In this document: positions 7,936-17,674 of the stretch, in pieces
How positions within the stretch are numbered: position 1 is the stretch's first letter
Layout: each line of letters begins with the position of its first letter
Origin: Candidatus Electrothrix scaldis
Lineage (GTDB): Bacteria; Desulfobacterota; Desulfobulbia; Desulfobulbales; Desulfobulbaceae
Assembly (NCBI GenBank): GCA_033584155.1
Contig: CP138355.1
Location: 1,999,501 to 2,063,500, forward strand
Reading direction: 5' to 3'
Length of the DNA stretch: 64,000 nt
Program-made: the position numbers and the translations under genes
Notes under the pieces: generated by a model
Told to the model about the DNA's origin: nothing
Database searches by the model: none
What the model saw: the letters and a program-made list of their open reading frames with translations, nothing else

Positions 7936-9867
7936 ATGGGTATGAATTCGCCACAAACGCCTCTGACGAAAGGGGCGCAGTCTGACGTTCCTCAGCCCTA
8001 TTATGAGTTGATGAACGCAATGCAGCGGGTATACAATGTCGGCCTGTACTATCCCATTGGTCATAATATGACTGAACGGGCTATAGGAGCTTTTGTCCAT
8101 GCGGTCAAAGAAAATGTTGATAAAAGGTCGGGTTATCTTCATTTTGGGCTGACAGAGCAGAGCTTTTCTCTCCAGAAGAGAGCGCTGGATACAAAGGTTC
8201 CTGCTGTCAAAATATTTCACGAAATGTTTTCCGCCCTGCATATCACCTCGCTGGATATACATCGTGATATCAATGCAGATGAGGCGCGTTGCTTTTTCGA
8301 GGAGATCATAGCGCATAACGCCAAGATCAGAACCTGTCGTGATTTTTCTCAGATGATTATCACGGGTCTGCCGGAAAGCGTCAAGGTTCGTCAGCTCAAC
8401 AGTGTTCCTGATGAGGAAGACGATACCGATGAAGTCCCCCATGATACCTCCCTGCCTACCATAGAATACCTTCTCTCTTCCTTGATGCAACGAGGCATTC
8501 CAGAGGAGATGCTTACCATCTGTCGAGATTTATTGCTTTCTGTAAAGGAAAAGCTGGCAGAAAGACCACTCAGCAATGCTGGGCTTGCTTCTGTGACTTG
8601 GGAGGATGTAGAAAAATTACTTTTTGACCTGGCGGAGTTTCTTCAGACCGCAGCGCAGGGGGAGCCTGATTATCCTCTGGAGGAGCGATATAATATTGAT
8701 GCGCTGCTCGCTATTGTTACGGCCCTTGATGAGCCGGGTACTGATGTCCGCTCCACGCATGAGGTGAAAAAAGCTGTTAATCTCCTGGTTGACGCGACCA
8801 AAGGTCCAGTTCACGAGACTCAGGGAGAGGAGCTGGAGGAAAAGAAAAGCCTCCGGCCTCGCGACCGAACGGATATCAGTGTTGGAGAGCTTAAAGAGGC
8901 CCAGCAGGAACTAGAAGAATATCGTACGGTACGGCCTATTTTTCAAACAGATCGTTGCGAGCAGCTCTCAGTTCTCATGGTGACATTGGGGCGTCCGCTT
9001 CAGCCGCAGCTCCTCATTCATATTCAGCACGCATTAACAGAATATTTTGCTCATGTTCTGGAACTTGATGAGTGGTATATTCTTTTACAGGGGACCCGGG
9101 ATTTATTCAAAACGTTGGAGAAAGATCGTATCCGTTTTATCCTTGTTCTTCTTACCCAAGCCCTTCGTTCCTCGCCGTATTCCTCGGTTTTGATTTTTGT
9201 CCGGGATCTCTGTCGGGAGCTTGCCGGTGATGAGCTGGTTCTTTTTTGGCCTTTTTTAGTGAATGAACTGCTTGTCCAAGGAGCGGAGAGAGAACCTAAG
9301 GTTTTTCAGGAACTCTGCATCGTTGCCGGGAGCCTCCCAAAACAGGATATGCGCGCGGCTCTTCCTTATCTTAAGCGGCTTGATGCCTTAGCTGAACGAA
9401 AGATTGCAGACAGTATCTTTGTCGCGCATCCCTTAGCATTACGTTTTCTCTTTACGCTTCTGTTGGAATCTTCACAGGTAGTGTATTTTTCGAATAGGCT
9501 CATGAAGGGTTTGCAGGAGTGTCCTTTCAGCTGGCTGGATAAGGCCGTTCTTCCTTTTCTTGATAGTCGTTCGGAAACAGATCAACATTTTCTTATAAAC
9601 CTCTTTCACCAGGAAAATCCTCTGTATCCTGGGCAGACCTTGAGAGATGAAGGGGCGGCAATTATTATAGAACGACTTCCTCTGCTCTCAGCAGAGCAAA
9701 AAAAGGAGCAATGGATTGCGGAGAGTATTGCCGCATTGGCCAGAACGCCCCTTTTATCGGCATATGCTTTGCTCGTTGAGATAGCCCAGGATAGACCTTT
9801 TTTACGGGCTGGAAAATGGCCCAAGCATGCCCGTCTTGCTGCCTTGAAGGCCTTGAAAAATTATTGA
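7936..9867 (+). CDS. hypothetical 643-aa protein with HEAT-like C-terminal half
   Basis: No catalytic motif recognised. The N-terminal ~130 residues (YYPIGHNMTERAIGAFVHA, a FSLQKRAL strand, then an ITSLDIHRDINADEARCFFE helix) resemble the N-terminal module of the next gene, the HD-GYP protein at 9932. Residues 150-320 include acidic linkers, and the remainder is all-helical, leucine-rich and HEAT-repeat-like. An AGGGTG Shine-Dalgarno lies ahead of ATG 7936. It leads a four-gene run (HEAT-like, HD-GYP, AAA+, TPR). Confidence 0.7.
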   Translation: MGMNSPQTPLTKGAQSDVPQPYYELMNAMQRVYNVGLYYPIGHNMTERAIGAFVHAVKENVDKRSGYLHFGLTEQSFSLQKRALDTKVPAVKIFHEMFSALHITSLDIHRDINADEARCFFEEIIAHNAKIRTCRDFSQMIITGLPESVKVRQLNSVPDEEDDTDEVPHDTSLPTIEYLLSSLMQRGIPEEMLTICRDLLLSVKEKLAERPLSNAGLASVTWEDVEKLLFDLAEFLQTAAQGEPDYPLEERYNIDALLAIVTALDEPGTDVRSTHEVKKAVNLLVDATKGPVHETQGEELEEKKSLRPRDRTDISVGELKEAQQELEEYRTVRPIFQTDRCEQLSVLMVTLGRPLQPQLLIHIQHALTEYFAHVLELDEWYILLQGTRDLFKTLEKDRIRFILVLLTQALRSSPYSSVLIFVRDLCRELAGDELVLFWPFLVNELLVQGAEREPKVFQELCIVAGSLPKQDMRAALPYLKRLDALAERKIADSIFVAHPLALRFLFTLLLESSQVVYFSNRLMKGLQECPFSWLDKAVLPFLDSRSETDQHFLINLFHQENPLYPGQTLRDEGAAIIIERLPLLSAEQKKEQWIAESIAALARTPLLSAYALLVEIAQDRPFLRAGKWPKHARLAALKALKNY

Positions 9868-9931
9868 GCCGGTTTCGGTTCGTTTGGTTATTTGTTGTGA
9901 GATGTCTGTTGATTAGTAGAATGGCTTTTGT

Positions 9932-11302
9932 ATGGATGTAAAGCTCAATAAAATTATTGTCGTCTTATGCAAGAGCATTGGTCAGCGTAAGGTCTATTTC
10001 TCAGAGCATCCCATAATCCGGGCGGTCTGCCAGAAGGTTATCTGTGAACTCCAGGCTTTTTTTGCCGCAAGCAAGAAAGAAACCCTGGCTCTGGGTATTG
10101 TGGAGAAAAAATTGGTGTATGAGGGGCATTATCTTTTCGGCCCCAGCATCATGGGAGGGCAGCTCATAGAATTTGCTGAGCTGTTGCATTGCTCCGGTTT
10201 TATCTTAAAAAAAGGTGTCAGCGCGCAGGAAATACAACATCTGCTTGATCTTACCGATCACTTGGCCCATCCTGTTAACAATCTCCAGGAAGCTGAAGAA
10301 TTTCTGCGAAGCCATCAGGTGGAGAATATTCAGCTGGAGGCTGATTGGGTAAAGCCTTCCTCAAACCCTGATGAGGAGCAGGGTGGGCAGGAGGGAGATG
10401 ATTCTGAAGAGTTCCACTCGCCGCTTCTTGTGTATCAGGCCCTGTATGATATTGTGGCTAAGTCCTTCTGTGATGTCAGTTTGCAGCGTTCTCTCGACAT
10501 AAATGGTGCCCAAACCATCAGCGAACATCTGCTGAATAATTCGGGTTCTGATTTTGCTGATGTTTTACAATTTGTTGATTATCCTGATCATGACAGCTAT
10601 ACAGTGGGGCACTCCGTTAGAGTGGCCACCTTGGCAGTCTTTGTGGCGGAGTCTTTGGGGATAGCACGAGAACAGCTTGTTGATATCGGAACAGCAGCCC
10701 TCCTCCATGATGTGGGGAAGGGGAGGATCCCCTCAGAGATTATTTATAAGCGCGGCAAGCTGACTGATGAAGAGTTTGCCCTTATGCGCTCTCATCCTGA
10801 GTTCGGAGCAGAGATTCTGCTGGAGCACAGGGAGGCAACACCGATACAGATTGCCGCAGCCTGGGGGCATCATATCCGCTTTGACGGGGGCGGATATCCC
10901 TCTGCTCCTTCCTGGGTGGTGCGCAGTCATTTTGTCAATTTGATTCAGATTTGTGATGTTTTCGAGGCTTTGACGGCGGTCAGGCCGTATAAGCCATCAG
11001 TGACTCCCTTGGCCGCCTTCGGCATCATGGTGAATGATAAGGGGGCCTTTGACCCAGGCTTGTTGTCCTCTTTTATTGCAGCGCTTGGTATCTATCCTCC
11101 GGGTAGTCAGGTTCGCCTCAATAATGGTTTTCTGGCAATGGTTGTTGCCACGGGCAAGGAAATTGATAAACCCAAGGTCCGCATTACCCATGATCGAACA
11201 GGGGTTGAGGTAGACATGGAGAAAGCCCCGATGGTGGATTTGGGGAAGAAAAGAAAGAAAATGATAGAGGTTGTGGAGATAATACAAGGGGATTCTGCGT
11301 GA
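9932..11302 (+). CDS. HD-GYP domain protein with N-terminal sensory-like module
   Basis: 456 residues. Residues 1-140 share the pattern of the preceding gene (YFSEHPIIRAV, an EKKLVYEGHYLFGP strand, then FILKKGVSAQEIQHLLDL). The C-terminal half is an HD-GYP phosphodiesterase domain: HSVRVATLA, ALLHDVGKGRIP near residue 258, HHIRFDGGGYP near 312 and CDVFEALTAVRPY. The catalytic HD pair is intact. Probable c-di-GMP hydrolase working with the paralogous-headed partner upstream. Confidence 0.85.
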   Translation: MDVKLNKIIVVLCKSIGQRKVYFSEHPIIRAVCQKVICELQAFFAASKKETLALGIVEKKLVYEGHYLFGPSIMGGQLIEFAELLHCSGFILKKGVSAQEIQHLLDLTDHLAHPVNNLQEAEEFLRSHQVENIQLEADWVKPSSNPDEEQGGQEGDDSEEFHSPLLVYQALYDIVAKSFCDVSLQRSLDINGAQTISEHLLNNSGSDFADVLQFVDYPDHDSYTVGHSVRVATLAVFVAESLGIAREQLVDIGTAALLHDVGKGRIPSEIIYKRGKLTDEEFALMRSHPEFGAEILLEHREATPIQIAAAWGHHIRFDGGGYPSAPSWVVRSHFVNLIQICDVFEALTAVRPYKPSVTPLAAFGIMVNDKGAFDPGLLSSFIAALGIYPPGSQVRLNNGFLAMVVATGKEIDKPKVRITHDRTGVEVDMEKAPMVDLGKKRKKMIEVVEIIQGDSA

Positions 11303-11344
11303 GCCCGGTTTATGCTGGTGTGATGCTTTGAGGGGGTGAGGAAT

Positions 11345-12229
11345 ATGGAGCTGGACGACAGGCAAGGACGAGCGCTTCGCTTTGCTGATATTGCAGGGAT
11401 GGAAGAGCTGAAAAAGACCCTGCGTTTGCGCATTATTGAGCCCTTTCAACGCCCGGAGCTTTTTACCCGTTTCCGTAAGGGGGCAGGAGGCGGAGTGTTG
11501 CTCTACGGCCCTCCTGGTTGTGGAAAAACCATGATTGCTCGGGCTGTTGCCGGAGAATGCGGAGTCCCTTTTCATGCGGTGGGCATCAGTCAGGTACTCA
11601 ATATGTGGGTGGGTGAGAGCGAAAAGCAGGTTGCTAAAATTTTTGCTGCGGCCCGTGAGAAGGCGCCTTCCATCCTTTTCTTTGATGAACTGGATGCCCT
11701 TGGGTATTCCCGCTCTAAGGCCCGTTCTGATCATACCCGAACGCTGGTTAATGAATTCCTTGCCCAGCTTGATGGGGCAGGAGCGAGCAACGAGCGCTTA
11801 CTGATCCTCGCTGCCACCAATATGCCTTGGGATATCGACACGGCCATGAAGCGACCTGGGCGTTTCAGTCGTCAGCTTTTCATTTCCCCGCCGGATGAAG
11901 TTGCGCGGGCAGAAATTTTTCATCTTAAACTGAAGGATGTTCCCTGTGATGCAATTGACTATGGTCAACTGGCAGCTCTGACCCCGCTTTTTTCCGGGGC
12001 TGATATTGATGGGGTAGTGGAATATGCCAAGGATGAGGTGCTGGCCGAGATTATTGAGCAAGGAGCTGAGCGCAACATTACCCAGAATGACCTGGAACAG
12101 GCCTGCCGCGCCTGTCGCCCCACCACCTTGGACTGGCTTGATACGGTGACTACTATGCTCAAATACGGTGGTGATGATTCTGCTTATAGCGAGGTTAAAT
12201 TTTATTTGCAGGAGATGGGGAAATTATGA
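11345..12229 (+). CDS. AAA+ ATPase (FtsH/Cdc48-type)
   Basis: A single AAA+ module of 294 residues without protease or membrane parts. Walker A is GPPGCGKT near residue 54, Walker B FFDELDAL near 110, sensor 1 LAATNMPWDID and the arginine-finger region RPGRFSRQL. The pore-loop position reads MWVG. The C-terminal helical lid ends by residue 270. The start is ATG 11345, preceded by a strong GGGGGTGAGG Shine-Dalgarno; GTG 11336 is the alternative. It overlaps the following TPR gene as ATGA, suggesting the two proteins act together as an unfoldase with an adaptor. Confidence 0.88.
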   Translation: MELDDRQGRALRFADIAGMEELKKTLRLRIIEPFQRPELFTRFRKGAGGGVLLYGPPGCGKTMIARAVAGECGVPFHAVGISQVLNMWVGESEKQVAKIFAAAREKAPSILFFDELDALGYSRSKARSDHTRTLVNEFLAQLDGAGASNERLLILAATNMPWDIDTAMKRPGRFSRQLFISPPDEVARAEIFHLKLKDVPCDAIDYGQLAALTPLFSGADIDGVVEYAKDEVLAEIIEQGAERNITQNDLEQACRACRPTTLDWLDTVTTMLKYGGDDSAYSEVKFYLQEMGKL

Positions 12230-13113
12230 GTCCTTTGCCTGAGACAAAAGAGCTTACAGGGGAAGCTGCCCGGAAGGTTCTGTTTCTTATCGAGCGCAAG
12301 CGATTCCAGGAGGCTGGGCAACTACTCGGAGAGGTCCTGCGGGAAACTCCTGATGATCTTGGTTTGCGTTACGCAGGAGCATTGCTTGAGTTTGAGCAGG
12401 GGCAACCTGAACGTGCAGAGGAAGAAGCACAGAAACTCCTGCTTCGTTATCCCAAAAATGAAGCGGTCCGATATTTGCTTTTTCGTATCGCCTTGGAGCA
12501 GGACAATGAAGAGAAGGCGCTGGAGCAGATCAATGGGCTCTGTGGTGATTACCCAGGTCATGCAGGGTATGCGGCTTCCCGAGCTGCGCTCTTTCTCCTG
12601 GCTGAGCGCTTTGAGGAGGCAGGAGTCGAGGCTGGACGGGCCTTGCAGCTGGACCCTGAGGCGAAAGCTGCCCAGGAAATCCATGCCCATAGTAGCTTGG
12701 CTATAGCAGAGACAGACGGGATTGATCGGCAACTGGCTATGCGTTTGCAAGCCGACCCCGAGGCGATGTCTATCCGTTACCTCCTGCTTGCGGCACTCAA
12801 TGCCCGTGGTGAATATCAGGAGGGGCTGAAGGTCGCCCAGGGGATGCTGCGAGAAAATCCCCAGGATAAAGAATTGCTGGCTATTGTGAAGGAGTTCCGT
12901 CTGCTTGCCCAGCCTGTGCCGTGGCTGTTTCGGCCTTTGCATATGTTGGAACAACGAGGTATTTCACGTAGTATTATTATCGGAGTTGGCATTGTTGTCG
13001 TGCTCAAATCAGCCTTGCATGGATATCTCCCCTCCTTTGTTGCCCTCCCTCTGCTTATTTATCTGGCTGCCGCCAGTCTCTATCCGTTGGTCCTGCGACG
13101 ATGGCTTGGGTGA
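12226..13113 (+). CDS. tetratricopeptide-repeat protein with C-terminal membrane anchor
   Basis: 295 residues. About five TPR-like helical pairs span residues 10-225 (for example FQEAGQLLGEVLRETPDD and EEAGVEAGRALQLDPEAKAA). Two hydrophobic segments at about 247-268 and 270-290 anchor the C-terminus in the inner membrane. The start codon overlaps the AAA+ stop by four bases. Likely a membrane-bound scaffold for the AAA+ protein; this is inferred from the gene order. Confidence 0.82.
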   Translation: MSPLPETKELTGEAARKVLFLIERKRFQEAGQLLGEVLRETPDDLGLRYAGALLEFEQGQPERAEEEAQKLLLRYPKNEAVRYLLFRIALEQDNEEKALEQINGLCGDYPGHAGYAASRAALFLLAERFEEAGVEAGRALQLDPEAKAAQEIHAHSSLAIAETDGIDRQLAMRLQADPEAMSIRYLLLAALNARGEYQEGLKVAQGMLRENPQDKELLAIVKEFRLLAQPVPWLFRPLHMLEQRGISRSIIIGVGIVVVLKSALHGYLPSFVALPLLIYLAAASLYPLVLRRWLG

Positions 13114-13272
13114 GAGGCTGCTCCCTTTTTTTTCTGAAGCTGGTTTTCTCCCCTGAATTTGCAACTCGTGTTGAAAAAAGTACAGGCATATGTAGTGAAA
13201 TTGAGTAAAATGTCGTCCCACTTGCTTAAATTGAGAAAATAAAAAAGAAACTATCAGAGAATATCGAGGATT

Positions 13273-13953
13273 ATGCGCAAATTATATACCTTTCTTGCTG
13301 TGAGCTCTTTTCTGGCCCTGAGTTCTCCTGTTTATGCTGAATCCGGCCAGTTTGGTCTGGGGATCAAAGGTGGGACCCAGGGCGTCGGGCTCGAGCTCAG
13401 TATGGATGTAAACTCTTATATAGAAGTCCGGGCTGGTATTAATCAGATCAGTTTTGATTTTGACACCACAATTGGTGATATTGATTATAATTTCGCTCCG
13501 GATTTTTTCACGAGTTCGCTGCTGCTTGATCTGCATCCCTTTGGTAATGCCTTCCGTTTTACCGTTGGTACCTATATCAATAAAAACGAGATAGATATTG
13601 ATGGTACCTACAGACAGGACCTGCTTTCGCCGGAGTTAAGTCGCTATGCAGATCTGATTGATCAGGCCCATGTGGTCGGTACGGTGGAGTTTGAGACCTT
13701 TGCGCCGTATCTTGGTATCGGCTGGACGAGTAATCATTATTCTGAGAGCCGTTGGGGAGTGAATATCGATTTGGGAATCATGTTTCAGGGCTCTCCGCAG
13801 GTCACTGAACTCCATGTTGAGGACCCGTGGGGCGTTGGTGATCATCCAGTTGCCGAGGCCTTTGCGGAGCAAGAGCGACAAGAGATAGAAAAAGAGATTG
13901 ATGAGTATGAATATTATCCTGTTGCTTCTCTTACGTTGAGTTATAAATTTTAG
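13273..13953 (+). CDS. outer-membrane beta-barrel protein, 226 aa
   Basis: Signal peptide of about 22 residues ending PVYA, then alternating beta-strands (FGLGIKGGT, VGLELSMDV, YIEVRAGINQISFDF) and a final strand ending in Phe (SLTLSYKF), the typical C-terminus of an outer-membrane barrel. A highly charged Glu/Gln loop precedes the last strand. Function unknown; similar proteins are annotated simply as outer-membrane proteins. The 159-base upstream region is AT-rich. Confidence 0.8.
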   Translation: MRKLYTFLAVSSFLALSSPVYAESGQFGLGIKGGTQGVGLELSMDVNSYIEVRAGINQISFDFDTTIGDIDYNFAPDFFTSSLLLDLHPFGNAFRFTVGTYINKNEIDIDGTYRQDLLSPELSRYADLIDQAHVVGTVEFETFAPYLGIGWTSNHYSESRWGVNIDLGIMFQGSPQVTELHVEDPWGVGDHPVAEAFAEQERQEIEKEIDEYEYYPVASLTLSYKF

Positions 13954-14216
13954 TTCAGATGCATGCTGGTGTGTTGAGAATGATTTTTTATCTCTGAAAT
14001 GGAGAGAGTAAAAAAAATAAAACTTATGCATTCATCAGTTGTAACAAGTCGTGTGATAGGGTATGCTTACTTGTATTAGAAAAGTTTTCTTTTTTTGTCA
14101 GATTTCGGGGGAATATCTGATGATAAGAAGGGAAACAAAGAGGTATAGGTAATGCTTTTTGTGGTGAGAGTAGGTTAGCCTATTTATTGTTGTTACAAAC
14201 AGGGAATGTGAGGAGG

Positions 14217-15404
14217 ATGAAAACAGTGAAACTAAAGATTTTGGCACAGGTAACTATTTTGTTATTATTGTCAGTGTGTACTGCTCAAGCCGCAAGTACG
14301 CTGACCGTGATTGGGCGTCATCCATTTTATAAGCCCCCCCTCAAGTCAGTGGATGATCTCAAAAGCATGATGCAGACACAACAGACTGCTATCATGGAAG
14401 GATTTCAGGAAGCAGGTACTCCTGAGCTGTATGCCCCGCTTATGGAGCAGTTTTCCCAGGCACAGATTCAACAAATTGAATATCAGCCGGGAACAACGTT
14501 TCACTGGATGCTATTCAGGCCTAATGGAACTGGTCCTGTTAAGGCTGCTAAGGATCTTACCTGGGGTGGTAAGGCCGCGCTCAGTGGCTATGAGTTTTCC
14601 ATTGATTCTGGTGATAAACGTTACATCTTTGCTGTGCCTCTCTTCTGCGGAAATATCGCTCTGAAAGAGGTTGTACCGGTCATTGTAAAAACTGTTCCTG
14701 GTCCTCCGCAGATAGTTGAGAAGGTTGTAGAAAAAGTTGTTGAGGTTCCCAAGGTCGTTGAGAAGATCGTCGAAAAGGTAGTCGAGGTTCCTGGTCCGGT
14801 ACAGTATAAAGATCGGGTACAGTATAAAGATCGGGTACAGTATAAAGATCGGATCGTTGAGGTTCCTGGGCCGGTACAGTATAAAGATCGGGTCGTTGAG
14901 AAGGTTGTTGAAGTTGAAGCTCCTGCTCCGTGTTGTCCAGCTTGTATTTATCCGCTTCGTTTCGTAGCTGATATGGGATATCTTCGTCTATCTGATCCGG
15001 CTGATTACGGTTTCGGTAGAATCGGTGCTGAGTATGCCTTTAATCAGCGTCTATCCTTTCTGGGTATGATCGGTGGAGCCGCCAAATCTGACGGTAGCGA
15101 TGGTGATGACGCCTGGTTGATTGACCTGATGGTTCAGTATAACCTGTTCTTTCTGCGTGTAGGAGATGCATGGCATCCGGTATTTGTGGGACTGGGTCTC
15201 GGTGGTTGGATGTCTGACGGTGATGACGATATCGATTCAGAAGATAGCGATGTTGATATCATTGCCCAGGTTGGTGCTCAGCTCTTTGGTTATCAGGATA
15301 GCTTCAATACTTCACTGTTCTTTGAAGCTCGTTCAGGAGTTGATGAAACTGATGAATTGTCCAAGTACGGACGTTTTGGTGTAGGCCTGCGTTTCCGCTT
15401 CTAA
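14217..15404 (+). CDS. secreted outer-membrane barrel protein with repetitive Val/Glu/Pro linker
   Basis: Signal peptide (LKILAQVTILLLLSVCTAQA), a ~120-residue N-terminal domain, then a ~85-residue periodic linker built from variants of VEKVVEVP and four nearly identical VQYKDR units. The C-terminal ~160 residues form a beta-barrel with acidic loops and an FRF end. A perfect GAGGAGG Shine-Dalgarno abuts the ATG at 14217 and is spaced nine bases from an in-frame GTG at 14226. Real initiation may therefore be at GTG, three codons in. Probably an outer-membrane barrel with a periplasm-spanning linker. Confidence 0.8.
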   Translation: MKTVKLKILAQVTILLLLSVCTAQAASTLTVIGRHPFYKPPLKSVDDLKSMMQTQQTAIMEGFQEAGTPELYAPLMEQFSQAQIQQIEYQPGTTFHWMLFRPNGTGPVKAAKDLTWGGKAALSGYEFSIDSGDKRYIFAVPLFCGNIALKEVVPVIVKTVPGPPQIVEKVVEKVVEVPKVVEKIVEKVVEVPGPVQYKDRVQYKDRVQYKDRIVEVPGPVQYKDRVVEKVVEVEAPAPCCPACIYPLRFVADMGYLRLSDPADYGFGRIGAEYAFNQRLSFLGMIGGAAKSDGSDGDDAWLIDLMVQYNLFFLRVGDAWHPVFVGLGLGGWMSDGDDDIDSEDSDVDIIAQVGAQLFGYQDSFNTSLFFEARSGVDETDELSKYGRFGVGLRFRF

Positions 15405-15470
15405 GAAGTGTACTTCTCATCTCCTCCGTAACAAATATGAGGGGATAGAAAAAGTAAGGTTGTTGTATGT

Positions 15471-15513
15471 AAAGAGGGAGATCGAACAGAGCGTTTGATT
15501 TCCCTCTTTTTTT
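15471..15513 (+). terminator. Rho-independent terminator
   Basis: 13-bp stem AAAGAGGGAGATC / GATTTCCCTCTTT with one mismatch, running into an 8-base T tract. It lies 66 bases after the 14217-15404 stop codon. Confidence 0.85.
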
Positions 15514-15699
15514 ATGCCTTGCAAAGGCTAAAATCGAGAAGTTTAAATCGGCATGGGGAGAGGCACAAAGATAGAAGAAGACGATGAAATGAGCAAAAGG
15601 GAGAAGAAAAAGTAGAGTGAACGCCTTGTTCTTTTTTTGGGATAACGCCCAAGGTTTAAGCTTTTCTATATTCGTTTCGCTCGTTGAGAAGCAATAAAA

Positions 15700-15734
15700 A
15701 AGGCGGATGTGCGTACTCCTCGCGCATCCGCCTT
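15700..15734 (-). terminator. Terminator for the - strand membrane protein gene
   Basis: 14-bp stem (AAGGCGGATGTGCG with CGCGCATCCGCCTT, one mismatch). On the - strand it is followed by TTTTTATTGC, so it terminates transcription coming from the gene at 15778-16050, 44 bases away. Confidence 0.75.
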
Positions 15735-15777
15735 GCTGTGTCTAAGATGTTTTTTCTACCTCTTTATTTCACATTGA

Positions 15778-16050
15778 TTATTCATGCCTTCGTGTGCAGC
15801 CAGTCTTGTTCTGACAGCAGGAAACAAGTAGAAACATATTGTGTTGTTGTTGTCCTTCAATCAGGTTAAAGAATTTCGCCCCAATGTACAACGTAAGCAG
15901 AAACAAATAAATAGCCACTGAACCGTCAAGTATTCGTTCGAGTAGTGTTGCAAAGCCAGCTTCGACGCGAATATTGATTATAATATATATTAGAACGGCA
16001 ACTAATGACCAGTAGGATGTCTTTTTATTGGAACAGCAACCGGTTACCAT
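15778..16050 (-). CDS. small membrane protein, 90 aa
   Basis: Not recognised, but well supported as a gene: AAAGGAGGAAG Shine-Dalgarno with 8-base spacing to ATG, two hydrophobic spans (about residues 15-28 and 43-62) and its own terminator. Cys-rich ends (CCSNKK near the N-terminus, CCQNKTGC near the C-terminus) flank the membrane part, which could bind metal or form disulfides. Confidence 0.65.
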   Translation of the reverse strand: MVTGCCSNKKTSYWSLVAVLIYIIINIRVEAGFATLLERILDGSVAIYLFLLTLYIGAKFFNLIEGQQQHNMFLLVSCCQNKTGCTRRHE

Positions 16051-16294
16051 TTTTACTTCCTCCTTTTACGATACAGCTGCTTTTCTCCTTTAATAAGCAG
16101 CCTTTGGTTAAATAATACTCCTTGCAGAAAATATTCATCTTGTTCTTCATCGTTCTCTTCTTGTTTTTTCCTTCTTAAGATGTCCCCCCCTTATGGGGAG
16201 AGAGGATCAATAAACTATGAAGGTCGAGTCTCTGGCTGCACACCAGGCGCACCGACTCTCCTTTGGTATAGATTACTTGTATGCGTTGCGCTCT

Positions 16295-17674
16295 TTAATC
16301 ATTTTTGAATTCCGCTACAAGTGCCTGAATTGAGGCTTTGGCATCACCGAAGTACATGCGGGCATTCTCGGAAAAAAAGAGTGCGTTCTGGATGCCAGCA
16401 AAGCCTGGATTCATGGAGCGCTTCAGCACAATAACCGTCCCGGCACGGTGCGTCTCAATAATGGGCATGCCATAAATTGAACTGGATTCGTCATCCAAAG
16501 CAGCAGGATTCACTACATCGTTTGCTCCGATAACCACGCAGACATCTACACTGTCCATGCGAGGATTAATCTCATCCATTTCAATTAACTGGTCGTAGGG
16601 TACGTTAGCTTCAGCAAGCAGCACGTTCATGTGACCGGGCATACGTCCGGCAACCGGATGAATGGCGTAACTCACTTCAGTATCGTTTGCTTCCAGTAAG
16701 TCACCCAATTCCTTTACGGCGTGCTGCGCCTGAGCAACGGCCAAACCATAGCCAGGGACAAAAACAACAGAGCTTGCTGCTTCGAGGATATAGTACACAT
16801 CCTCAGCTGAGGCAGGTCGAACCTCACCCTGCGGCCCATCACCAGCATCTGCTGTTGTGGCGCTGCCAAAACCGGAAAAGAGTACGTTGGCCAGGGAGCG
16901 ATTCATCGCCTTGCACATAATATTGGTCAGGATAAGTCCAGAGGCACCGACTAAGGCTCCTGCGACAATCAGAATGGTGTTAGAAATAACAAAACCGGCA
17001 GCACAGGCAGCTAGGCCGGAATAGCTGTTGAGTAATGAAATGACGACCGGCATATCAGCTCCGCCAATGGGTATTGTAGAGGTTATGCCGAAGCCCAGGG
17101 AGACTAGCAGGATGAGGATAAAGACAACGTAACCGAAGGTGCTTCCAGAGGTTATACAGAAGACGCCAGCGGCTATGAGAGCGATGCCGAGTATAGCAGC
17201 ATTAATGATGTGCTGTCCTTTAAAGATGACAGCTTTTTGGGTGATCTTGCCGGAAAGCTTGCCAAAGGCGATCATAGAGCCTGTAAAAGTCACTCCACCG
17301 ATAAAGGTGGAAAGAAAGGCGACAAGAGCGATAAAAATAGAAAGTTCTCTGCTCTGATGATATTCAGCCCAAGCCAATAGGAGGCTGGAAATACCACCAA
17401 AGCCATTGAAGAGGGCCACCATTTCCGGCATAGCAGTCATTTCGACCTTTATTGCTGCAAAGGCACCAATGCCACTCCCTATGACAATGCCAAGGAAGAT
17501 CCATTTGTAATCCAAGCCTGCATTCATCAAGGTGACGACGATGGCGATCAGCATACCAAGAGAGGAAAGCAGGTTACCACGCCGGGCCGTAGCTGGAGAG
17601 CTGAGCATCTTGAGACCAAAGATGAACAGGGCTGCTGAAATGACATAGATAAAGTTAATAAAAAGAGGGTTCAT
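16295..17674 (-). CDS. pntB: NAD(P) transhydrogenase subunit beta
   Basis: 459 residues. The N-terminal half has about eight or nine membrane spans (domain II). The C-terminal ~180 residues are the NADP(H)-binding domain III, with VPGYGLAVAQAQHAVKEL, YAIHPVAGRMPGHMNVLLAE and VVIGANDVVNPAA. With PntAA and PntAB it forms the proton-translocating transhydrogenase of the inner membrane, which moves hydride between NADH and NADP. Its start overlaps the pntAB stop by four bases. Confidence 0.95.
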   Translation of the reverse strand: MNPLFINFIYVISAALFIFGLKMLSSPATARRGNLLSSLGMLIAIVVTLMNAGLDYKWIFLGIVIGSGIGAFAAIKVEMTAMPEMVALFNGFGGISSLLLAWAEYHQSRELSIFIALVAFLSTFIGGVTFTGSMIAFGKLSGKITQKAVIFKGQHIINAAILGIALIAAGVFCITSGSTFGYVVFILILLVSLGFGITSTIPIGGADMPVVISLLNSYSGLAACAAGFVISNTILIVAGALVGASGLILTNIMCKAMNRSLANVLFSGFGSATTADAGDGPQGEVRPASAEDVYYILEAASSVVFVPGYGLAVAQAQHAVKELGDLLEANDTEVSYAIHPVAGRMPGHMNVLLAEANVPYDQLIEMDEINPRMDSVDVCVVIGANDVVNPAALDDESSSIYGMPIIETHRAGTVIVLKRSMNPGFAGIQNALFFSENARMYFGDAKASIQALVAEFKND

